Positions 19,279-26,229 of a DNA stretch of 64,000 nucleotides are shown piece by piece. The DNA is from Acetobacter estunensis. GTDB lineage: Bacteria; Pseudomonadota; Alphaproteobacteria; Acetobacterales; Acetobacteraceae. The first letter of the stretch is position 1. The number at the start of each line of letters is the position of its first letter. Location of the stretch: assembly GCF_011516945.1 (NCBI RefSeq), contig NZ_WOTH01000002.1, forward strand, positions 62,001 to 126,000. The letters run 5' to 3'. The notes beneath the pieces were generated by a model that ran no database searches, was not told the DNA's origin, and saw only the letters and a program-made list of their open reading frames with translations. A program made the translations under genes and the position numbers.

Positions 19279-20907
19279 GTGGTGGCATTTCCTGAGCAGC
19301 CTGTCGGGCCTGCGTTCCCGCAAGCCGCAGACATGGATGTGCTTCTGCGTCGAACTGAAGTCGAACTTAAAGCCGGACATTTTCAGGCGACCCGGGATGT
19401 GCTTCTGCCTCTCGGTGGCATGGGCAATGCCCGGGCGGATTTTTTGCTGGCCTGCGCCCACGCTGGATGCGGCGAGTATGAGCATGCGGCGACGTCCCTC
19501 ATGGCGGTTGGCCTGTCCAACGACAGCGGACGTCATGCGGCCAGCGATCTCGTAACGCTTTTCGGTCAACTGGATCGGCGCGCGGACAGCCTGAATGTGC
19601 TGCGGGCGCTGGTCCGCAGAGTGCCGGACGATCCACGTATCCTTGACGCGCTGGGCGATCTTCTGAGCCATCTTGGCGAGTATGACGAAGCGCTGGACAT
19701 ACTTGATCGTAGCCTCGCCATCCGGCCGCATGCCCAGTATACCCGGAACCTCAAGGCCATTGCCCTTCTTGAGCGCGGAGACATTGAGGAAGCCAGCCGC
19801 ATTTTCCGCTCCGTGCTGGACATGACACCAGACAATGCGGTGGCTCTCTCCAACCTTGCCTGTATTCACTCTGCGCTCAACGAACCCGATGCATCCCTCG
19901 CCCTCTATCGCACTGCCCTTCAGCGGCAACCCGGTAACGCCGTCATTCGACTGAATCACTCGGTTGCCCTGCTCAAGGCCGGACGTTTCGCGCAGGGGTG
20001 GACCGAGCATGAATGGCGGCTCAGACTGCCGGGGCACACCAATCTTCCTCCCGAGAGAATGCTTCCGGCCCTGACGGACGATGTGGATCTGCGCGGTCGC
20101 CGCGTCCTCATCACTCAGGAAGAAGGTTTGGGCGATACATTGATGTATCTCCGCTATATCGCGCCTCTTGCGCGACGTGGCGCGATCGTCTCTCTCTGGG
20201 TGCCCAACTCTCTGGCCTCCCTGTGTCGCAGGGTCGAGGGAGTGGCAAAAGTGTACATGGGGAGCACATGCCCTGATTACGATTGGCATTGTCCTTTCAT
20301 AAGCCTTCCGCGCGTCTTCATGGCGACGCCGGACGCGATGGGAGCGCCTGTTCCCTATCTGAAAGCGGACGAAGAACTGGTGGAGCGTTTCGCCCCGCTG
20401 CTTCCCCAGAATGGGCGACTGAATGTCGGTCTTGTCTGGGGAGGTGCGCCACGCCGCCATATGACAACGGCCATGATGCTCGATCGCAAGCGCTCCATGC
20501 CGCTTGCCACACTGGCACCCCTGGCCAAGCTTCGCGGCATCAATCTCATCAGTTTCCAGAAAGGCCCTTACGCCACACAGGGAACGATGCTTCCAGCCGG
20601 CATGACGCTTTATAATCCCATGCCCCATGTCCACTCGATGGACGACACAGCAGCCCTTCTCATGGGCATCGATGTACTCGTGTCCGTGGACACTTCGGTG
20701 GTGCATCTCGCGGGAGGACTGGGGAAACCGGTTCTACTGATGGACCGTTTCGACAATTGCTGGCGCTGGTTGTCTGGACGCACGGATTCCATCTGGTATC
20801 CCGATCTCACGATCTTTCGTCAGCCCCGTCCAAGGGACTGGGAAAGCGTGGTGAAGAACGTCACCCGGCGTGTGAGAGAAATGGCAGCCATCCGCAAAGC
20901 TGCCTGA
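19279..20907 (+). CDS. TPR protein with GT9-like glycosyltransferase domain
   Basis: A 542-residue protein. Residues about 25-245 are tetratricopeptide repeats (for example LDALGDLLSHLGEYDEALDI, then ALSNLACIHSALNEPDASLALY); residues about 275-520 form a glycosyltransferase-family-9-like domain with ITQEEGLGDTLMYLRYIAP and the conserved VSVDTSVVHLAGGLGKPVLLM near the C-terminus. Such TPR-GT proteins are frequent in acetic acid bacteria and are thought to act in surface glycan or protein glycosylation; acceptor unknown. Starts at a GTG 16 bases after carD ends, so probably co-transcribed with it. Confidence 0.82.
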   Translation: MVAFPEQPVGPAFPQAADMDVLLRRTEVELKAGHFQATRDVLLPLGGMGNARADFLLACAHAGCGEYEHAATSLMAVGLSNDSGRHAASDLVTLFGQLDRRADSLNVLRALVRRVPDDPRILDALGDLLSHLGEYDEALDILDRSLAIRPHAQYTRNLKAIALLERGDIEEASRIFRSVLDMTPDNAVALSNLACIHSALNEPDASLALYRTALQRQPGNAVIRLNHSVALLKAGRFAQGWTEHEWRLRLPGHTNLPPERMLPALTDDVDLRGRRVLITQEEGLGDTLMYLRYIAPLARRGAIVSLWVPNSLASLCRRVEGVAKVYMGSTCPDYDWHCPFISLPRVFMATPDAMGAPVPYLKADEELVERFAPLLPQNGRLNVGLVWGGAPRRHMTTAMMLDRKRSMPLATLAPLAKLRGINLISFQKGPYATQGTMLPAGMTLYNPMPHVHSMDDTAALLMGIDVLVSVDTSVVHLAGGLGKPVLLMDRFDNCWRWLSGRTDSIWYPDLTIFRQPRPRDWESVVKNVTRRVREMAAIRKAA

Positions 20908-20970
20908 TTTTCTTCGCTTCGGAAAACCAGAAACTGGCGGCCTCTGTCGCCCCACATACAGGAACAGACA

Positions 20971-22434
20971 ATGACCCACGACGCGACTGGCTGGAAAGCC
21001 AATCCGCTTCGCGAAAGCCTTGCAGGCATGGTGGCCACTTTCGCACTCATTCCGGAAGTGATCGCCTTTGCCTTCGCGGCTGGCGTCGATCCTTCCGTCG
21101 GCCTCTATGCCTCCTTCGTCATCAGTATCGTCATCGCGTTTACAGGCGGGCGTCCGGCCATGATTTCGGCGGCTGCGGGATCGGTGGCGCTCGTCGCGGC
21201 CGGTCTGGTGCATGCCCATGGTGTGGCCTATTTGCTGGCGGCCACGCTGCTTTGCGGTGCTATTCAGGTTGTTTTCGGTCTGCTGAAACTGCATGTGCTG
21301 ATGCGATTTGTCTCACGGCCGGTACGGACCGGATTCGTGAACGCCCTCGCTATTCTGATCTTCTCGGCCCAGTTGCCACATATGCAGCATGTGACATGGC
21401 ACACATGGGCGCTGATCGCGCTCGGTCTTGCCATCATCTATCTCGTGCCGCGTGTCTTTACGGCAATCCCCTCGCCTCTCATCTGCATCGTCGTGCTCAC
21501 AGGCATCCTCGTCCTCCATCCCATGCCGGTGGCCACCGTTGCCGATCTGGGGCATCTGCCCGACGGGCTGCCGACGTTTACCGTCCCTCACCTGCCATTC
21601 ACGAGCGAGACGCTGGAAATCATCTTTCCCTACGCGCTGGCCATGGCCATGGTCGGTCTTTTGGAAAGCCTTATGACAGCGCGTGTGGTGGATGATCTGA
21701 CGGGAACATCTTCCAACAAGCGCCGTGAATCCATCGGTCTCGGACTGGCCAATCTTGCCGCAGGACTGTTCGGTGGCATTGCGGGATGCGGCATGATCGG
21801 TCAGACGGTTGGCAATGTGCGTTACGGCGGCCGAGGGCGTCTCTCCACGCTGATGGCCGGCGTCTTTCTATTGGTACTGATGGTGGCGCTTCGTCCGCTG
21901 GTCGCACGGGTGCCGGTGGCGGCCCTTGTGGCGATCATGATCATGGTCTCTGTCAGCACGTTCTCGTGGTCATCGCTGAAAGATCTGGTGGTCCATCCGC
22001 GTCTGGCCAGCACCGTGATGGTCATCACCGTCATTGTCGTGGTGCTGACACACGATCTGGCGGCCGGTGTGGCTGTGGGTGTGCTGCTGAGCGGTGTGTT
22101 CTTCGCTTCGAATGTCTCCGCCATGGTGCGGGTGACATCGCGGACCGACCCTAGCGATGGCACCATCCGCCATGTGGTGCATGGCGATATTTTCTTTGCA
22201 TCGGCGGAACTGCTTGAAGACGCCATCCTTCGTGCAGACATGAAAAGCGCTCCGGGACACAGGCCGGTCGTGATCGACCTGCATGACGCTCATCTATGGG
22301 ATATCACCGGAACAAGCGCCGTGGAGAACATCGTCACGACACTGCGCGGACGTGGCTATGATGTTCGTCTCGAAGGTCTCGATGAAAAAGACGCCCGGTT
22401 CCTTGAACGCCACACGTCTTTGACACTCACCTGA
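20971..22434 (+). CDS. SulP family anion transporter with STAS domain
   Basis: A 487-residue inner-membrane protein with about 11-12 transmembrane segments (residues 15-395) and a C-terminal STAS domain (about 400-487, core PVVIDLHDAHLWDITGTSAVE). SulP proteins carry sulfate, bicarbonate or other anions; with cysHDNC 18 kb away sulfate is possible but sequence does not decide it. ATGs further upstream are not in frame; the ATG at 20971 follows a weak AGGAACAGACA. Convergent with the MCE operon, 9 bases apart. Confidence 0.9.
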   Translation: MTHDATGWKANPLRESLAGMVATFALIPEVIAFAFAAGVDPSVGLYASFVISIVIAFTGGRPAMISAAAGSVALVAAGLVHAHGVAYLLAATLLCGAIQVVFGLLKLHVLMRFVSRPVRTGFVNALAILIFSAQLPHMQHVTWHTWALIALGLAIIYLVPRVFTAIPSPLICIVVLTGILVLHPMPVATVADLGHLPDGLPTFTVPHLPFTSETLEIIFPYALAMAMVGLLESLMTARVVDDLTGTSSNKRRESIGLGLANLAAGLFGGIAGCGMIGQTVGNVRYGGRGRLSTLMAGVFLLVLMVALRPLVARVPVAALVAIMIMVSVSTFSWSSLKDLVVHPRLASTVMVITVIVVVLTHDLAAGVAVGVLLSGVFFASNVSAMVRVTSRTDPSDGTIRHVVHGDIFFASAELLEDAILRADMKSAPGHRPVVIDLHDAHLWDITGTSAVENIVTTLRGRGYDVRLEGLDEKDARFLERHTSLTLT

Positions 22435-22443
22435 GATCTGCGC

Positions 22444-22638
22444 TCAGGGCGTCTTTGGGGGCTTGTACCACGACGGTATTTTCGGCCCCTTGTAGTGCTT
22501 GGCGTGATAATGGGTGTCGCTGTCCAGATTGGGATCGTCGCTCGAACAGGCTCCCAGCGCCACAAGTGGCAGAGCGAGAAAAAGTCCCCACACGACCTGT
22601 TTTATCCGCCGCGTACGCTGTTTGCGGTTCCTATTCAT
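22444..22638 (-). CDS. Small lipoprotein, last gene of MCE operon 1
   Basis: A 64-residue product: basic N-terminus, hydrophobic stretch, lipobox LGAC at about residue 30, then a short His/Lys/Pro-rich tail (HYHAKHYKGPKIPSWYKPP). Its ATG overlaps the stop of the preceding TPR lipoprotein gene in ATGA, which indicates translational coupling and supports it as a real gene. No recognised domain. Likely a membrane-anchored accessory of the transport system. Confidence 0.7.
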   Translation of the reverse strand: MNRNRKQRTRRIKQVVWGLFLALPLVALGACSSDDPNLDSDTHYHAKHYKGPKIPSWYKPPKTP

Positions 22639-23576
22639 TTTTCTGTTTCCTTGACCGCAAAGGGCTGGAGCGGCAGCGAAAGTCCCGCTTCGCTCATATA
22701 CTGAATGGCCAGAGGATCATTCTGTCCGGTCGTGGCGCTGCGGGCCGCTTGCCCCTGCGCCGCGCGTGCGAGCAATGCTGACGCCACTTCGGGGTGTCCG
22801 GCCGCCTTCGCCGCCTGCGCTTCGAGTGCCATCGCGTGAATCATGGCTCGGTCATCACCATTCTTGCGGCGAAGTTCCACGGCCTGCGCCGCCAGTTCCT
22901 GCGCGCGGGCCGGGTCCGTGTGCAAGAGTGTCAGCGCCTGCAGGGCCACCACATCCCCCTGCACATCGAGCGAATGAGGCTGAGGCAATGACGACAGACT
23001 CTGGAGGCTGGCCGCAAGTGTTGCGGAATCCGAGCGTCGAGCCGCCACGATTCCGGCAATGAACATCGCGCGCTGACGGATATCGGTTTCCGAGGATTGT
23101 TCGGCCCGTCGCGCCATATCGGCGGCTTCGGCCAGCCGACCCAGCCGCGAATAGGCCCCAGCCGCCACAAGATCGAGCGCGCTGGTGCCCATTGCCGCTG
23201 TTTTCTGTTCCGTTCCAGCCGTTTGCGCCTGAATCCCGACGGAACGTATCTCAAGTGCGGCGCGCGCATTCTGCACCGTTTCCAGAGCATCGGTCGGCTT
23301 GTCGGCGGAAAGCTGGGTCACGGCGAGGTTGTAGGAGGAATCAGCAATACCCTGCGGGTCATCGTCACGTAGCGCAAGGCGGGACGCCTCGCGGTATTCC
23401 CGCTCCGCCACGGAATAACGCCCGATGGCGAGCGCCTGCTGACCCGCATCCATGGCCTGCTGCCATGCGGCATTGCGCACCTGCACGCCCTGATCCTGAT
23501 TGCCGCCACCGCTGCATCCTGCCAGTGCGGCGCAAAGCGGTAGCGCAAACAGCAGCCGGTATTTCATCGGACTCAT
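22635..23576 (-). CDS. TPR-like lipoprotein in MCE operon 1
   Basis: A 313-residue lipoprotein: signal with lipobox LAGC at about residue 20, then helical repeats in pairs (AIGRYSVAEREYREASRLAL, DALETVQNARAALEI, and later alanine-rich helices) that resemble TPR/solenoid folds. Location: periplasmic face of the outer or inner membrane. It occupies the place where Pqi/Let operons carry PqiC-type lipoproteins but is not related by eye. Overlaps the MCE gene upstream by 4 bases (ATGA) and the small lipoprotein downstream by 4. Confidence 0.78.
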   Translation of the reverse strand: MSPMKYRLLFALPLCAALAGCSGGGNQDQGVQVRNAAWQQAMDAGQQALAIGRYSVAEREYREASRLALRDDDPQGIADSSYNLAVTQLSADKPTDALETVQNARAALEIRSVGIQAQTAGTEQKTAAMGTSALDLVAAGAYSRLGRLAEAADMARRAEQSSETDIRQRAMFIAGIVAARRSDSATLAASLQSLSSLPQPHSLDVQGDVVALQALTLLHTDPARAQELAAQAVELRRKNGDDRAMIHAMALEAQAAKAAGHPEVASALLARAAQGQAARSATTGQNDPLAIQYMSEAGLSLPLQPFAVKETEK

Positions 23577-24526
23577 GGCGAGACTCTCCGCGCAGGAAGC
23601 CTCTTGGCCGACTGGCTGGTGCTATGACCACCCAGCAGCCAGAGACTGCGCAACTGGTCCGTCAGCTTCTGGAGCGAGTAGAGCGTGGTCTGCGCCTGCG
23701 TCAGAAGCGCCGGTGCATCGGCCAGCGTATCATCCACATTGCGCGTGATCGACGGCAGACGTGGCGTGGCCGTCTTGAGATCGTGCGTCGCGGACTTCAC
23801 GTTTGCCATGGTGGTGTCCGTCTTTTTCAGGATGGCCTGAAGCTGCGCCTCCTGCGGTTTGAGACGGTTGATGACGTCGTTGAGAGAGACGATGGTGCCC
23901 TCTGCCTTGCGGATCAGATCATCGTTGGTCATCAACTGACCGATGCTGCCTTTACCCGCGTGCATGTCGGAAATCGTGTCATCGAGCTGCGCCATCATAT
24001 GACGGGCGCTGGCAATGGCCGGCATGACCTCGGCCTGAATGTTCTTGAGCGTCTGCGTGATCATGTCGGTGGGGCTGGGTTCCGTCACGGCGTTAATGAC
24101 GGCGTATTTCCAGTCCATCGCCTCACCACTGCCGCGTGTCAGATCAAGGTAACTCGCGCCCGCCACTACGAACTGCTTGCGGATGACAGCAGTGCTGTCG
24201 CGCTTGATGAAAGGCTCCACCTGTGGGTCAAGGTCAACGAGCGCATACATCCGCCCCGTAGGATTGAGTTTGATGCCGCGAATGGTGCCGGCATGCGCGC
24301 CAAGGATCTGCACATCCCCACCAACGGCAAGGCCGCCCACACCGGTTTCGGGCAGCACCACTCGCAGCCGTGCCGGCGGACTCAGCCAGTCGCTCAGCAC
24401 GCCGGCCTCAATCACCGCCGCCGCAAAAACGACGATGCTGATCAGGACGAGCAGGCCTACCCACTCATCGGCATAGCGGAGATGAATAAGGGGGCGGCCC
24501 TTCTGGCGTAACCTGATCTGAAACAT
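23573..24526 (-). CDS. MlaD-like MCE-domain protein (MCE operon 1)
   Basis: A 317-residue protein: one N-terminal transmembrane helix (about 23-42), a single MCE domain (about 52-130, with GLAVGGDVQILGAHAGTIRGI), then a long helical region with heptad-like spacing (about 155-300). MCE proteins form hexameric rings that conduct lipids between membranes, driven by an MlaF/MlaE ABC transporter. Its start overlaps the stop of the ATPase-like gene in TGATG. Confidence 0.88.
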   Translation of the reverse strand: MFQIRLRQKGRPLIHLRYADEWVGLLVLISIVVFAAAVIEAGVLSDWLSPPARLRVVLPETGVGGLAVGGDVQILGAHAGTIRGIKLNPTGRMYALVDLDPQVEPFIKRDSTAVIRKQFVVAGASYLDLTRGSGEAMDWKYAVINAVTEPSPTDMITQTLKNIQAEVMPAIASARHMMAQLDDTISDMHAGKGSIGQLMTNDDLIRKAEGTIVSLNDVINRLKPQEAQLQAILKKTDTTMANVKSATHDLKTATPRLPSITRNVDDTLADAPALLTQAQTTLYSLQKLTDQLRSLWLLGGHSTSQSAKRLPARRVSP

Positions 24527-25248
24527 CAGCGCATCCGTATCGTCATGAGTCCGTCATCCGCAAGGCGCCACTGGCCATTGATCGCCTGTCGGTAGCGCTG
24601 CCACACAGTCGGGTCACGTACGAACCAGATGGCGGAAGCCCCCCGGTCTCGGGCCTCGGTGAGGGATTCCAGAAAGGGTTGCGAAAGATCCACGGGGCTT
24701 GTCTCCAGAGGGTCTTCCAGAAGAAGGAGCTGCGGCTTGCCGAGAAAGGCACGCACACAGGCCGCACGCACGATGTCCGCTTCCGAAAGGCGGCCGGGCA
24801 CATCGGTGGGAATGCCGGGCAAACCGAAACGCTCGCACAAATGCTCGGTGTCCGTCGTGACGGTCTCCAACGGTATCGTCGTGTGATGCAACTGCTTGAG
24901 CATCATCGCGACATGGGTGCCGAACAGGTTGCTCCAGATCGCGCGGCGGGTGATGCGGCCGATCCGCCCCCGCAACGCGTTGCGACGCCGGTCATTCAAC
25001 TCCGTCCAGTCCAGTCCCATGAACCGGACGTTGCCCTTGAGCAGATGAATCATACCCGAGCACAAATCCGCAAAGACAGTGGCCCGCGTCATGTCGCGCG
25101 TCTCCACGATCACGCATTCGCCCGGCATCAGTCGCAGCGTCAGTGGCGTCGGCGGCATGCCGCTTTCATCGAAAACGGGCGTCGCATCCGCCAGTTCCAG
25201 CATCGGCCCCGCCAGACGATTCACGGATGTTGTTCCTGTGTCACTCAT
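24526..25248 (-). CDS. Degenerate ABC ATPase-like protein (pseudo-MlaF) of MCE operon 1
   Basis: A 240-residue protein in the ATPase slot of the operon, with ABC-ATPase layout but none of the catalytic motifs. The Walker A position (residues 49-57) reads ETRDMTRAT in place of GxSGSGKST; the signature is LSEAD (154-158) instead of LSGGQ; Walker B is LLLLEDP (174-180) with the Asp-Glu pair inverted to Glu-Asp; the switch histidine is Arg211 (WFVRDP). The frame is uninterrupted and translationally coupled on its downstream side, so it appears selected as a protein. Probably a structural or regulatory pseudo-ATPase, perhaps pairing with the intact MlaF at 42.6-43.5 kb. Confidence 0.78.
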   Translation of the reverse strand: MSDTGTTSVNRLAGPMLELADATPVFDESGMPPTPLTLRLMPGECVIVETRDMTRATVFADLCSGMIHLLKGNVRFMGLDWTELNDRRRNALRGRIGRITRRAIWSNLFGTHVAMMLKQLHHTTIPLETVTTDTEHLCERFGLPGIPTDVPGRLSEADIVRAACVRAFLGKPQLLLLEDPLETSPVDLSQPFLESLTEARDRGASAIWFVRDPTVWQRYRQAINGQWRLADDGLMTIRMR

Positions 25249-25260
25249 CAGTCCCGCCCC

Positions 25261-26229
25261 TCACAGCTTGAGACTGAACAAAACGCTGACTGTCATGACG
25301 ATCAGCATGCCACGGGAAAAACCACGCGGAAGCATGGTACGCATGGAGTCCTCTTTGGAGGCCGTCAGCCCGCTCACACAGCAGCCCAGTCCCACGAGAA
25401 AGCCCACGACCACGAATTTCAGCGGAATGAGCAGATAGTCCAGCGGCGTCATGGCAATCACCACGTCGTAATAGAACGACAGCAGTGAGTTCGAGAGAGC
25501 ACCTGAAGCCCGACTGATGATGTAGCCGGTGGTCAGTGACGCAAGCGAGAAAATGATGCCAAGCGTAAAGCCCGAGACCATGAAGGCCAGTGTGCGCGGC
25601 AAAACCAGCAGAAGGAACGGATCGAGACCTTCCGCCTGCATGGACCGCACCTGACCGCCCGTTGTCAGCATGCCGATCTCGGCCAGCGACAGCATCCCGC
25701 TGCGACCGAGCATCAGCACACCGACCAAGATCGGCGCCAGTTCACGCACGATCACGGTAACCAGAACCGACCCGGTCATTTTCGCCATACCGGCGAAGCC
25801 CAGCCAGTAAATCGCCTGTGACACCACGCCGACACCTGTCAGCGCACCCGTCACGGCGGTACTCAGCAGGCCCCCACCCGCCACATCGCCCAGCGTCATC
25901 TGGAATTCATAACGCACCGTGCGACGCCAACTGTTGGGACGACAGCTTTCGCGGATCACACCCCACAGCGTGCCCAGCATGATAAGCAGGAACCACACCT
26001 GCCGACGTACCAGAGCGCCAAGCCAGCCAAGAAAATGGACGAATCTCTCACTAAGCGTCGCTTTGCGGGAATGATCGTCGTCATCCTGATGGAACGTCGC
26101 AGGCGGTGCCCCCAAACCGAAGGAGATGTCCTCCTGATTATCGGGCAACACTGCCCCCGCAGGCGGCGGGTTGTCCTGTTGCGACGATGCGCCTTCCGGC
26201 CCTTTCGGGTTTTCAGGATCCTGTGTCAC
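25261..26229 (-). CDS. MlaE-like ABC permease (MCE operon 1)
   Basis: A 322-residue inner-membrane protein. A Pro/Asp-rich cytosolic N-terminus (about 1-75) precedes the MlaE permease fold with five to six membrane segments; the family core VREL-APILVGVLMLGRSG and GMLTTGGQVRSMQAEGLDP (coupling helix region) is clear at about residues 160-205. Expected to form the membrane dimer under the MCE ring. Its ATG overlaps the stop of the cyclase-like gene in ATGA, and the ATPase-like gene begins 12 bases downstream. Confidence 0.88.
   Translation of the reverse strand: MTQDPENPKGPEGASSQQDNPPPAGAVLPDNQEDISFGLGAPPATFHQDDDDHSRKATLSERFVHFLGWLGALVRRQVWFLLIMLGTLWGVIRESCRPNSWRRTVRYEFQMTLGDVAGGGLLSTAVTGALTGVGVVSQAIYWLGFAGMAKMTGSVLVTVIVRELAPILVGVLMLGRSGMLSLAEIGMLTTGGQVRSMQAEGLDPFLLLVLPRTLAFMVSGFTLGIIFSLASLTTGYIISRASGALSNSLLSFYYDVVIAMTPLDYLLIPLKFVVVGFLVGLGCCVSGLTASKEDSMRTMLPRGFSRGMLIVMTVSVLFSLKL

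Noticed and set aside
19246-20706. Open frame of about 486 codons antisense to the TPR glycosyltransferase
   Set aside because: Low-complexity basic translation; the plus-strand protein has clear TPR and GT9 motifs.
23192-24511. Open frame of about 439 codons antisense to MCE operon 1
   Set aside because: Overlaps the MCE and TPR lipoprotein genes, which are coupled to their neighbours; the translation is Arg-rich and featureless.
24526-25248. Explaining the degenerate ATPase as a frameshifted pseudogene
   Set aside because: The frame is continuous, homology to ABC layout holds from N- to C-terminus in one frame, and the TGATG overlap with the downstream gene is intact. A frameshift would not replace motif residues in place.
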